NCBI GenBank assembly: GCA_002499705.1
Contig: DAMU01000056.1
Location: 1 to 51,939 of the forward strand
Direction: 5' to 3'
Source: Euryarchaeota archaeon UBA91
GTDB taxonomy: Archaea > Thermoplasmatota > Poseidoniia > Poseidoniales > Poseidoniaceae
Length of the DNA stretch: 51,939 nt
The position numbers and the translations under genes are program-made. Below the pieces are notes generated by a model. It was not told the origin of the DNA. It did no database searches and worked only from the letters and a program-made list of their open reading frames with translations. Positions 9,215 through 16,431 of this stretch are shown piece after piece; position 1 is the first letter of the stretch; each line of letters opens with the position of its first letter.

Positions 9215-10263
9215 TGTCATGGTCGATTACTTGGTCTTGGCAGGCCCCTCGGCGTATTGCTGCCCTTGCTCCTGTCGAAGGAGGTATGGTCGTAAGCAGT
9301 GGGCTGGATTTACTGATGATTGAAGCTGATGGAAGTATACGCTGGAAGGTTGAATTACCGTTCAAAGCACACTGCGCTCAAGCCAATAACGGCGTATTAG
9401 GCATTCTCGCGGCTCACGGCTTCTACGTTCTATCGACCTTAGACGGGACAATGTTACACGAAGGTCGTTCGACAACAGGCGGCTTTACTGAGATTCTAGC
9501 ACGCCCTGGAGGCGGTTGGATACTCTCTGGGCGCCAAGGACACCTTCACTTGTTTACACACGAAGGAACAGGCCTTCGTAGGCTCGACAGCGGAAAAGTG
9601 CGACGTTTGCTTGGTTGGCTTGACCGTGAGCACATGATGTGGCAAGATTCAGACGGCAAACTTTGGTGTGCTCGACTTGCACAAAGCGATCAAAAGCGAA
9701 TCTTAGAAGACCGCGTTTGGAGTTGGGTCACACCTTTGATGAATGGACGGATCCTCATGCAGTCAAGTGATGGCGGAATTTGGGAGGGGGTTCCTCATCC
9801 ATTTGGGTGGGATTCTCTGGAGCGAATCGAATACGAATCACTTGAACCAATGGAAGGTGTTCGAAGTGCCGATGGCTGGTGGGTTTTGGGTATTGAAGGC
9901 CACTTACACCACCTTTCTGCTCACGCAGAAAACGAAACGCCAACTCTGTTAGGTGAATCGATGAATCTCGGCGACTTGCTGATTGGTTTGACACCGGACA
10001 CGATGGTTACGGCAACTCGAGAAGGATTGATTCGCCGCTGGTCTGCTCCTCATCTGGCTCAAGCCGAACGTCAAGGACGCTACCAGGCGGCTGCAGAAGC
10101 AGCATTAGCGAAGAATTGGGAAGAGCGAAAGGCCTTGTTTATGCGTGCACAAACCGCTGAAGATGAGGGACGATTGTCCAGAGCAGTGGAACTGTATGGC
10201 GCACTTGGACGCTCTGAAGATGTCCGTCGTCTGTTGAAGCGCCAAAAGGAGGGAGGCGAGTGA
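9214..10263 (+). CDS. Beta-propeller (WD40/PQQ-like) protein with C-terminal helical repeat
   Basis: No signal peptide or membrane segment is visible, so a cytoplasmic protein is likely. Residues 1 to about 280 consist of repeated blade-like units with GG/W-rich strands, for example GGMVVSSGLDLLMIEADGSI, GGWILSGRQGHLHLF and GWWVLGIEGHLHHLS, typical of a seven- or eight-bladed propeller. The last 65 residues (from about RQGRYQAAAEAAL) are helical and look like a short TPR-type or COPI-type pair, a common propeller plus alpha-solenoid arrangement in scaffold proteins. The ATG overlaps the upstream stop (TGATG) behind a strong GGAGGTGA at 9201-9208, so synthesis is coupled to the degenerate AAA+ protein. 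The function is not recognised; assembly platform is an inference from fold type. Confidence 0.7.
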   Translation: MSWSITWSWQAPRRIAALAPVEGGMVVSSGLDLLMIEADGSIRWKVELPFKAHCAQANNGVLGILAAHGFYVLSTLDGTMLHEGRSTTGGFTEILARPGGGWILSGRQGHLHLFTHEGTGLRRLDSGKVRRLLGWLDREHMMWQDSDGKLWCARLAQSDQKRILEDRVWSWVTPLMNGRILMQSSDGGIWEGVPHPFGWDSLERIEYESLEPMEGVRSADGWWVLGIEGHLHHLSAHAENETPTLLGESMNLGDLLIGLTPDTMVTATREGLIRRWSAPHLAQAERQGRYQAAAEAALAKNWEERKALFMRAQTAEDEGRLSRAVELYGALGRSEDVRRLLKRQKEGGE

Positions 10264-10559
10264 GTGACGAGTTGGAGCACGTTACCCGTGAAAGGGTTGA
10301 GAAATACTTGGACATCACTCGAAGGGCCCGTGAAAAGGCTACTCCATTAGCCAAAGATGGTTCTGAACAAGCACAACACTTGGCAACAATGATGCGAATG
10401 GCAGATGATTACGCTTCTGACGCTGCCCATTTTCTCTCAATCGGTGACCATGTTCGAGCTTTTGGCGCCATCAACTATGCACATGCATGGATTGATGCAG
10501 GTGTAAAAATTGGTCTTTTAGATGGGCACGGTGATGATGTTCTGTTCACACTCCCATGA
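10260..10559 (+). CDS. DUF357 family protein
   Basis: This small (99 aa) all-helical protein matches the archaeal DUF357 pattern: RVEKYLDITRRAREKA near the N-terminus, then ADDYASDAAHFLSIGDHVRAFGAINYAHAWIDAGVK-type helices. The family is almost restricted to archaea and has no established function that I know of. It starts at a GTG that overlaps the stop of the propeller gene, behind GGAGG at 10251-10255, so all three genes of this operon are tightly coupled. It may act as a small adaptor for the propeller or AAA+ partner, but this is only inferred from the coupling. Confidence 0.8.
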   Translation: MSDELEHVTRERVEKYLDITRRAREKATPLAKDGSEQAQHLATMMRMADDYASDAAHFLSIGDHVRAFGAINYAHAWIDAGVKIGLLDGHGDDVLFTLP

Positions 10560-10582
10560 AAAGAGCATCTATGGCAATCATT

Positions 10583-10966
10583 CTATAGAGGTTCAACAAG
10601 TTCGAGTCGTTGATTTTTACTCACTTCAAGTATTGGCAAACCCTGCTCGTAGAATCGGCGTTTAAGTTCAACATCGACTGTAAGTACAGGCAGTGAATGC
10701 TCGACTGCTAACTCAAATATTTGGTCGTCCGGATGATCCGAACCAAGAGAAAGTGCTTGAACAGGTTGTGATTTTTGCTCCAGCAGTGATAGCAAGAGGT
10801 TCTTGCTTCTCGGTCGCTGTTGATTGAGTCTTTCTAATTCATCCCGAACACTGTCGAGTAGGAGCATTTGAGCAGGTCCATACACACGTGAAAGTTCAGA
10901 ATCAATGTTCATGCCAGAATCAATGATTGCAACCCATCCACAGGCGTCAATCAGTATCTGTTGCAC
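10583..10966 (-). CDS. PIN-domain nuclease (Fcf1/VapC9-like), aIF2-gamma neighbour
   Basis: This 127-aa single-domain PIN protein is a predicted Mg-dependent RNase. Acidic active-site positions are visible in LIDACGW (N-terminus), the DSVRDELERL helix, DHPDDQIFELA and LTVDVELKRR. The toxin role is unlikely because no antitoxin is adjacent. Across euryarchaea a PIN gene commonly follows aIF2-gamma and S6e, and this family relates to Fcf1/Utp24-like pre-rRNA nucleases, so rRNA processing is more plausible. The start is a GTG at 10966 with GAGGTGATG just upstream (10972-10980). It lies 26 bases downstream of the aIF2-gamma stop on the same strand, so the genes are probably co-transcribed. It converges with the DUF357 gene. 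Confidence 0.85.
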   Translation of the reverse strand: MQQILIDACGWVAIIDSGMNIDSELSRVYGPAQMLLLDSVRDELERLNQQRPRSKNLLLSLLEQKSQPVQALSLGSDHPDDQIFELAVEHSLPVLTVDVELKRRFYEQGLPILEVSKNQRLELVEPL

Positions 10967-10992
10967 TTCACATCACCTCAATGGCTCGATGT

Positions 10993-12231
10993 TCACTGAA
11001 TAGTTCCGTAGCCAATGAGTCGCCATCGTGAGCCAACTCGTCGAGAAAGAGAAACCCGCTGGCCAGTGTCAGCACAGATAGGAAGTCGCAAATCGAGAGT
11101 CGCCTTGCCCTTTTCTGAGTTCTTTGTAACGCCAACTGAGGTCGCAGTGGCTACGTTAATCATCAACATCTCGTTATTTCGCAAAGGATAAATTTTCTCA
11201 GGTTCCTCACCTTCTCCAGCAACCATGTTATCCATCAGTTTGACTTCAACAGCAACCGAATGTCTGATTTCGGGCAAATCGCCTTTTCGAGCGACGACTT
11301 GACCTGAGAGATTATCCGCAGTTGTGATTGATGGGTCCAGCATTGTGGCCATTCCACACAATCCGCCGGAATGCATCGAATCAAGGTCTAAGCCACCACC
11401 TTTCATACTGCTAACAGTTGCTTCAATAGGCTCCCATATTGCCTTTGAACCCTTTTCGATTTTTCTTCCGGGGCCAATAATGATTTCATCACCAACATCG
11501 AAGTTCCCTTCAATGATGCTTCCACCAATAACGCCTCCACGTAATTTGGTAGGGCGTGTCCCTGGGCGGTTGATGTCAAAGGAACGAGCGACGTGCATGA
11601 TTGAGCGCTTGTCCTTTGAACGGTCAGGAGTTGGTATTGTCTTCTCAATAGCATCGATAAGGATGTCCAAATTAACATCGTGATGTGCTGAGACTGGAAT
11701 GATAGGCGCATTATCGGCAATTGTTCCCTTGAGGAATGCTTTGATTTCGGCATGGGATTCGAGCGCACGCTCTTTGGTGACCAGATCTATTTTGTTTTGA
11801 ACGATAACAATGTTTTTGATACCAGCAATCTCCAGTGCCATAAGGTGTTCACGGGTTTGGGGCTGCGGGCAAGTTTCGTTTGCTGCTACCATGAGCATAG
11901 CGCCGTCCATAATCGAAGCGCCCGTAATCATGATTGCCATCAGTGTTTCGTGACCTGGAGCATCAACAAAGGAAATGACTCTTTCCAGTTCCTTTGGTTC
12001 GTCGTCTTTGCCGTCAGGATGGCGTCCAGTGGCGTAGTATTGGCCTTTCTTGGTCTTGTAGAAAGCAGTATCAGCGTATCCAAGTTTGATGGATATACCA
12101 CGTTTTCTTTCTTCCGAATGCGTATCGGTCCAAACTCCAGAGAGAGCTTGTGTTAGCGTTGTTTTACCGTGGTCGACGTGACCTACCAGTCCGATGTTGA
12201 TTTCAGGTTGTGCTGGAAGCTTTCGTGCCAT
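10993..12231 (-). CDS. Translation initiation factor aIF2 subunit gamma
   Basis: This GTPase core of archaeal initiation factor 2 carries initiator Met-tRNA to the small ribosomal subunit. The GTP-binding motifs are all present: GHVDHGKTT (G1), DAPGHE (G3) and NKID (G4). They are followed by domain II and III segments such as RSFDINRPGT and KLRGGVIGGSI, typical of aIF2-gamma. Length is 412 aa, normal. The region between G2 and G3 (about residues 60-85) has no cysteines, so the zinc knuckle seen in characterised homologues is missing. The ATG at 12231 has a GTGAGGA site just upstream. S6e lies upstream and PIN downstream, a conserved archaeal order. Confidence 0.97.
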   Translation of the reverse strand: MARKLPAQPEINIGLVGHVDHGKTTLTQALSGVWTDTHSEERKRGISIKLGYADTAFYKTKKGQYYATGRHPDGKDDEPKELERVISFVDAPGHETLMAIMITGASIMDGAMLMVAANETCPQPQTREHLMALEIAGIKNIVIVQNKIDLVTKERALESHAEIKAFLKGTIADNAPIIPVSAHHDVNLDILIDAIEKTIPTPDRSKDKRSIMHVARSFDINRPGTRPTKLRGGVIGGSIIEGNFDVGDEIIIGPGRKIEKGSKAIWEPIEATVSSMKGGGLDLDSMHSGGLCGMATMLDPSITTADNLSGQVVARKGDLPEIRHSVAVEVKLMDNMVAGEGEEPEKIYPLRNNEMLMINVATATSVGVTKNSEKGKATLDLRLPICADTGQRVSLSRRVGSRWRLIGYGTIQ

Positions 12232-12269
12232 GCTTCCTCACTCCCTTGCTACGAAAACCCTCTCGGGAT

Positions 12270-12761
12270 TCACTCCGATGCTTCCTCGCTTCCTGCTGAA
12301 AGGAGGTCGCCGAGAGACTTCTTGCCTGCTTCGATAACCTTGAGATTGATTTGACGTGTGTCTTGACTGATGGTGTTACCACGGAAGTAACGTCGCTTTC
12401 GTAGACCATCAGGCTTGTAACGGAAGCGCTTCTTTTCTCCACCCTTGTTCTTGAACACAAGGCTGTGACCTTTGAATCCGGTCGAACGAGTTACGAGAAT
12501 AGCTTGTCGACGGCCGCCTTCAAGGTCTCGACGAAGAGGTGTTCCTGTTTTGTCAGAGCCACCGGTGATTTGGAGTTTGAATCCGGAGAGTGTTTGTTCA
12601 CCTTCTCCGACAAAGATTCCATCGACGGTATCGCCGATTTTCTTACCCAACAATTGAGCATGATTGTTTCCACTAATTTTGAGTGAATATGACTTACCGC
12701 CGTTTTTTGGGTCGGTATCATTCACTACAGCGACGAATTCTCCTTGTTGTCCAACAGCCAT
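12270..12761 (-). CDS. 30S ribosomal protein S6e
   Basis: Archaeal/eukaryotic small-subunit ribosomal protein S6e. The family patterns are visible: FVAVVNDTDPKNGGKSYSLK at the start, LLGKKIGDTVDG, then FKLQITGGSDKTGTPLRRDL with the conserved GGSDK..P segment, and a basic RKRRYFRGNTIS stretch. The C-terminus is short compared with eukaryotic S6, as in archaea. I chose ATG 12761 (163 aa) because S6e proteins begin at this point; an upstream start would add 17 residues with no homology. A CTAAATA TATA-like element at 12800-12806 and AAGTGAT near the ATG support it. The neighbour aIF2-gamma follows 38 bases downstream. Confidence 0.95.
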   Translation of the reverse strand: MAVGQQGEFVAVVNDTDPKNGGKSYSLKISGNNHAQLLGKKIGDTVDGIFVGEGEQTLSGFKLQITGGSDKTGTPLRRDLEGGRRQAILVTRSTGFKGHSLVFKNKGGEKKRFRYKPDGLRKRRYFRGNTISQDTRQINLKVIEAGKKSLGDLLSAGSEEASE

Positions 12762-12799
12762 TATATCACTTCTAGAACGACCTTCCGACCATCGTCGTC

Positions 12800-12806
12800 T
12801 ATTTAG
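12800..12806 (-). promoter_or_regulatory. TATA-like element of the S6e-aIF2-gamma-PIN operon
   Basis: On the minus strand CTAAATA lies about 42 bases before the S6e ATG (12761). A start of transcription about 26 bases downstream would give a leader of about 15 bases that still contains the AAGTGAT site. This is position-based inference. Confidence 0.4.
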
Positions 12807-12837
12807 CCCCACCGTTTGTTCCGAGACGAGAAATCAG

Positions 12838-14073
12838 TCAGCGAAACTTCTTTTTTAGCAGCATTTCAAGTCGACTTGCGAGGTCTTTTGGAAGATAATG
12901 TGGCATACTCAGATGCGTCGTTCTTCCTCTTCCGCCGGTAATTGTAGCGACTCTTGAGGCAATAATTTGGCGTTCTTCAAACTCTTTGAGATATTTCCAA
13001 ACCGTTGTATGGCTCTTCATTTTCTGTTCGTATTCTTCACAGACAACGGCATAAAGTTGTTCGACATCTCCGGTGGTCATCGTTTCCTGTTTTGACAACC
13101 TCCGGCATAAGCAGAGCAACACCAACATCGCGTTTGGGTTGAGGTCATCAATGTGTTCGAGGTTACTTCCTGCTGTTGTTGGAGAGTTTTCCAGCGGAAC
13201 GTGAATATCTTCAACCGTGAGGCGGCGTTCACTGTGGTCATCTTGCCGATATTCGCAACGTTCTACAGCAGCATTGAGTAATTCAATCACTCTTCGTGCA
13301 TCTCCCGTTGGGGCGGCTTTTTCAGCGAGTAGGCGGATAATTTCGGGCGTCCAAGTTCCTGGGACCAAACCATCGATTGCTCGTTGCGTGGCTATGGCTT
13401 CAAGTCCTTCAGTTGTGTAGGGTGGTATCCGAAGATGATTGGTGCTTCCCATTCGAGAGATAACGGCTGTTTCGAGGACATCAAGAACCTGTTCTTGGCT
13501 GACGAGGATAAGCGACAGTGTTCCTTTGCCGCTTTGGTCTTCATCAATACGGAGCAGTTGGTAAAGCAAGTCATCACCCGAACGGCGAAGCATATGATCC
13601 ACTTCGTCAAGAACGACGATGAGGTGAGAGGTTTCCTTTCGTAGAATCCGTCGCAGGCTCATCAACAATTCACCCATCGAGAGTCCTCGGTCTGGATGTC
13701 CCGGAGCCAATTCATGCAAAATACGCTGAACAACTCGCATACTTGTTGAGGCATTTCGACAGTTGACGTGGACTGAACGAATGTTACGCTTCTTTGCCAA
13801 GTGGCGTTCAATGTCGCGGCAGAAGGTTCGTGCAAGCACCGTTTTACCAGAACCCACAGGCCCAGTAATGACGACTCGTCCAGATCCTTCAGGCAAGTGT
13901 AAGGTCGTGAATTTAGCCGCTAATTCGTTTTGTACCTCCTCGCGTCCAACAATTTCCTTTGGGATGTAGTCAAAATTGAACACATCTGGATTTGCAAGAA
14001 CCCAGCCAGCGCCAATTCGGTCGAGGTAGTTACTCATAACATCGGAAGGCTTACGCCAACCGTTATTGAACAT
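12838..14073 (-). CDS. Orc1/Cdc6 replication initiator ATPase
   Basis: This archaeal origin-recognition and helicase-loading AAA+ protein has GPVGSGKT (Walker A, residues 71-78), HLIVVLDEVDHML (Walker B with the DEVD signature) and a sensor-1 region SLILVSQEQ. GDARRVIELLNAA (sensor-2/lid) is followed by a C-terminal winged helix with TTGDVEQLYAVVCEEY and a wing ending in GGRGRTTHLS. Length (411 aa) and motifs are normal, so it should be active. ATG 14073 is used; ATG 14037 (MSNYLDR) is an alternative. Archaeal origins often lie beside orc1/cdc6, but the flanking gaps here are short (52 and 76 bases) and show no recognisable origin boxes. Contrast this intact ATPase with the degenerate one at 7340. 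Confidence 0.95.
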   Translation of the reverse strand: MFNNGWRKPSDVMSNYLDRIGAGWVLANPDVFNFDYIPKEIVGREEVQNELAAKFTTLHLPEGSGRVVITGPVGSGKTVLARTFCRDIERHLAKKRNIRSVHVNCRNASTSMRVVQRILHELAPGHPDRGLSMGELLMSLRRILRKETSHLIVVLDEVDHMLRRSGDDLLYQLLRIDEDQSGKGTLSLILVSQEQVLDVLETAVISRMGSTNHLRIPPYTTEGLEAIATQRAIDGLVPGTWTPEIIRLLAEKAAPTGDARRVIELLNAAVERCEYRQDDHSERRLTVEDIHVPLENSPTTAGSNLEHIDDLNPNAMLVLLCLCRRLSKQETMTTGDVEQLYAVVCEEYEQKMKSHTTVWKYLKEFEERQIIASRVATITGGRGRTTHLSMPHYLPKDLASRLEMLLKKKFR

Positions 14074-14125
14074 ACGGTTTCATCGAGGTCAAAAAAACCC
14101 CAATTTTGAGGAAACGAAAGTTAAC

Positions 14126-15235
14126 TCAAGGGATTTCATCAAATTGATATCCAGTTTCCCATTTCTTTTCACCAAGAGCGACTTCAAGCTCAAACGGCGT
14201 GATGAGTGGTTTTTGATAGCGAACCGCGTCATCAATAGCAATTCGAGGGCACGCCGTATTGACAAACGCGTCAACGGGGTAGAAGTCAATCAATTCAGGA
14301 CCGACGTGTTCCAATGCGAGCAAGTAGCCTTTTTTGCCATGCTTTTCGAGAATTCTCTTCATTCGTAGTGCGAGACTGCGTCGCATTTGTCCGGGCTTTT
14401 CTCCAATCAGTATGCCAAAGCGTTCTGCTTCGCCGCATGCCATGATCAGGCCAAATCGCTGCCGTAGAATGCGCTCAATACGCTCAAGTGACATCTCTTC
14501 AGCATCTCCTGTATAGGGGTCAAGCATGGCCAGTGGCTTCCCTGTGTGAAGTACTAAGCCAATCGGATGGAAATCACCAGAACCGAGGAATAAGTAGTGG
14601 CCAATAGAGTCATCATCACCAGAATAGTTGCAGCCGAGGACTTGTCCAGGGAACGATAGCCGAGCACCACCAATTGGGATTTCGACTTCATATCCGGCTT
14701 CTTCCAAGCGGTCATGGAATTCAGGGAGAAGGTGGAGGTGCTGAATTGAACCAACTAACCCGAGTTTTGTACCTGTCAAAGGAGCAAGACGACCAACTGC
14801 ATCCATGAATCGGTCCTGCGCTTCTTCTTCTGAAAGGTCTTCAGCAGCCGGTTGATTCTCCATTCTTTGTCGAGCCATTGCTCTGTGTTTTTCTAAGAAA
14901 GGGAGAACCGGTTTCAATTCAGGGTCGCCATCATAGGTAACGTCAATGAATTGTGTCGGCATACCAGAATCGATGTTCATCTGCGAATGACCCATGTGAG
15001 CGACCAATTCGACCCCCATCATTCCCATTTTGTCGTGAACCAAATCACATGCTCCGTAACACGGGTCTGCAGCCAAGATGACTTTTGCACTTGTTTCAGT
15101 TTCAATGGTATCCATCATTTCAAGAGCTTGCATCTTCAATCCTTCAGGGACTTGAAGGGCAACTAAGCGGTTATCATTGGCTTGAATCCGCTCCATTAAC
15201 TCAGTGAGTTGGAAGTCGTGACGGTCTAAGTCCAT
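14126..15235 (-). CDS. dph2: Diphthamide biosynthesis enzyme Dph2
   Basis: This enzyme makes the first step of diphthamide on elongation factor 2, transferring a 3-amino-3-carboxypropyl group from SAM by an unusual iron-sulfur radical mechanism. The three cluster cysteines of archaeal Dph2 are visible: DPCYGACD (Cys59), a GCNYSGDD segment, and NTACPRIAIDD near the C-terminus. The pattern LVALQVPEGLK at the N-terminus also fits. I chose ATG 15235 (369 aa). The longer reading frame to 15328 would overlap the upstream phosphoribosyltransferase gene. A G/C-rich inverted repeat lies just upstream. Confidence 0.95.
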   Translation of the reverse strand: MDLDRHDFQLTELMERIQANDNRLVALQVPEGLKMQALEMMDTIETETSAKVILAADPCYGACDLVHDKMGMMGVELVAHMGHSQMNIDSGMPTQFIDVTYDGDPELKPVLPFLEKHRAMARQRMENQPAAEDLSEEEAQDRFMDAVGRLAPLTGTKLGLVGSIQHLHLLPEFHDRLEEAGYEVEIPIGGARLSFPGQVLGCNYSGDDDSIGHYLFLGSGDFHPIGLVLHTGKPLAMLDPYTGDAEEMSLERIERILRQRFGLIMACGEAERFGILIGEKPGQMRRSLALRMKRILEKHGKKGYLLALEHVGPELIDFYPVDAFVNTACPRIAIDDAVRYQKPLITPFELEVALGEKKWETGYQFDEIP

Positions 15236-15252
15236 GGTAGTCCCCAACTCAT

Positions 15253-15266
15253 GGGGGCACGCCCCC
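15253..15266. repeat. GGGGGC/GCCCCC inverted repeat next to a C-run
   Basis: GGGGGC (15253-15258) and GCCCCC (15261-15266) form a near-perfect palindrome followed by three more C residues. It sits in the 58-base gap between the HGPRT stop and the Dph2 start, 18 bases before the dph2 ATG on the transcribed strand. It could pause transcription or fold over the dph2 start region. It could also be a chance low-complexity run. Confidence 0.4.
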
Positions 15267-15293
15267 CCCTCATCAATCCACCCTTTGAGAAAT

Positions 15294-15872
15294 CTATGCT
15301 TCATCGAGTAAAATGATGCGGTCGCCATCCATTTCTAAGCGTACAAGTGATTCAATAATGACTCCTGGATACTCGGCTTGTAATTTAACCAATCCCGGTC
15401 CTTTTTCGACCACTGCAATGATGTGAGAGACTTCTGCGCCGGTTCTTCGGACACCCTCAAGGACTGCTTTGAGTGTTCCACCGGTTGAGAGCACATCATC
15501 AACAATCACGACCTTTTCACCGGGTTTGATGTCGTTGAGATACATTTCTCCTTTAGAGTATCCAGTTTCCTGCCCAATCGTAACTTCTCCATCAAGGCCA
15601 TAGGAACGCTTTCGGGCAATGATCAATGGAATTCCAACTCGAACACTCAATGGGGCTGTAAGTGGCAATCCCATCGCTTCTATTCCGAGGATGAGGTCAA
15701 CATCATCCCACTGTATTGCCTTTTCACACAAATCGGTCACGGCTTTGAGAACCAGAGGGTCAAGACGGGGAACACCATCGGTGATTGGATGAATGAAATA
15801 GGGATAATCACCCTTCCATATTACAGGAGCATTACGCAGGCTTTCGCGAAGTCGATGCATAGCATCCGTCAT
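15294..15872 (-). CDS. Hypoxanthine/guanine phosphoribosyltransferase, archaeal type
   Basis: Purine salvage enzyme joining hypoxanthine or guanine to PRPP. The PRPP-binding signature VVIVDDVLSTGGTL is intact at about residues 122-135. The upstream part follows the archaeal HGPRT pattern closely: YFIHPITDGVPRL, LGIEAMGLPL, IARKRSYGL and GYSKGEMYLND, with a closing VEKGPG segment. These features separate it from bacterial adenine PRTase, to which it is related. Length (192 aa) is normal. It precedes dph2 on the same strand and follows the GcvH-like gene by 36 bases, so the three may share a transcript. Confidence 0.9.
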   Translation of the reverse strand: MTDAMHRLRESLRNAPVIWKGDYPYFIHPITDGVPRLDPLVLKAVTDLCEKAIQWDDVDLILGIEAMGLPLTAPLSVRVGIPLIIARKRSYGLDGEVTIGQETGYSKGEMYLNDIKPGEKVVIVDDVLSTGGTLKAVLEGVRRTGAEVSHIIAVVEKGPGLVKLQAEYPGVIIESLVRLEMDGDRIILLDEA

Positions 15873-15908
15873 ACCAAAGCGTCGAGGGTGACGGAGTATG
15901 ACCTTTGC

Positions 15909-16310
15909 TCAAAGTTCAGCAAGGAATTCGACATACTCATCAGGGTCGAGAAGGTTCTCAAGGTCCATTTCATGAGGTTCGATAATGATAATCCATCCAT
16001 GGTCATAAGCAGAATCGTTGACCAAATCAGGGTTGATTTCAACTTCACCGTTGACTTCGGCGATAATACCTGAGTATTGTGAAGGGAAAGCAACTTTTTC
16101 TTGTGCGGTCCAGATCGAGAACATGTCTCGTCCTTCATCTATTTCATATTCCGCTTGAGGGAGGATGACTCGTAATACTTCGCCAATTTCAACAGCAAGG
16201 TATTCACTTACTCCGATCATCAATCGTTCATCTTTCTCTTGATACCACAGGTGGTCACGAGAATATTTTCTGTTATGGGCTACGCTGAATTCTACCACTT
16301 CTTCGTCCAT
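15909..16310 (-). CDS. Glycine cleavage H-like lipoyl protein, stand-alone
   Basis: The 133-aa protein follows the GcvH fold: YSRDHLWYQ near the start (compare the YTKDHEW type), IGVSEYLAVEIGEVLRVILP, then the lipoyl hairpin and SGIIAEVNGEVEINPDLVN. The candidate lipoylation site is Lys72 in AQEKVAF. The segment between this Lys and the following SG is two residues shorter than in standard GcvH, so the site may be modified differently or not at all. No gcvT, gcvP, lipoate ligase or lipoyl synthase is in the window. It may serve glycine cleavage from a distance, or act as a stand-alone lipoyl carrier. The C-terminus is acidic. Confidence 0.75.
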   Translation of the reverse strand: MDEEVVEFSVAHNRKYSRDHLWYQEKDERLMIGVSEYLAVEIGEVLRVILPQAEYEIDEGRDMFSIWTAQEKVAFPSQYSGIIAEVNGEVEINPDLVNDSAYDHGWIIIIEPHEMDLENLLDPDEYVEFLAEL

Positions 16311-16431
16311 GGTTTGACTTCCTTAAACCGCCCCAAACACCATTGTATATCAAATTGAGGCAGAATCAACCTCCAACTAAAAACGACAAACGGGTTAAGT
16401 GAGTCGGCGTTTTAGCACCCTTTGGTCGCCT

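Noticed and set aside
10583..10966. PIN protein as a VapC toxin
   Set aside because: No antitoxin gene is adjacent, and the position after aIF2-gamma and S6e fits a conserved archaeal housekeeping neighbourhood.
14074..14125. Replication origin next to orc1/cdc6
   Set aside because: The gap is only 52 bases and shows no repeated origin-type boxes or AT-rich unwinding stretch; the origin is likely elsewhere.
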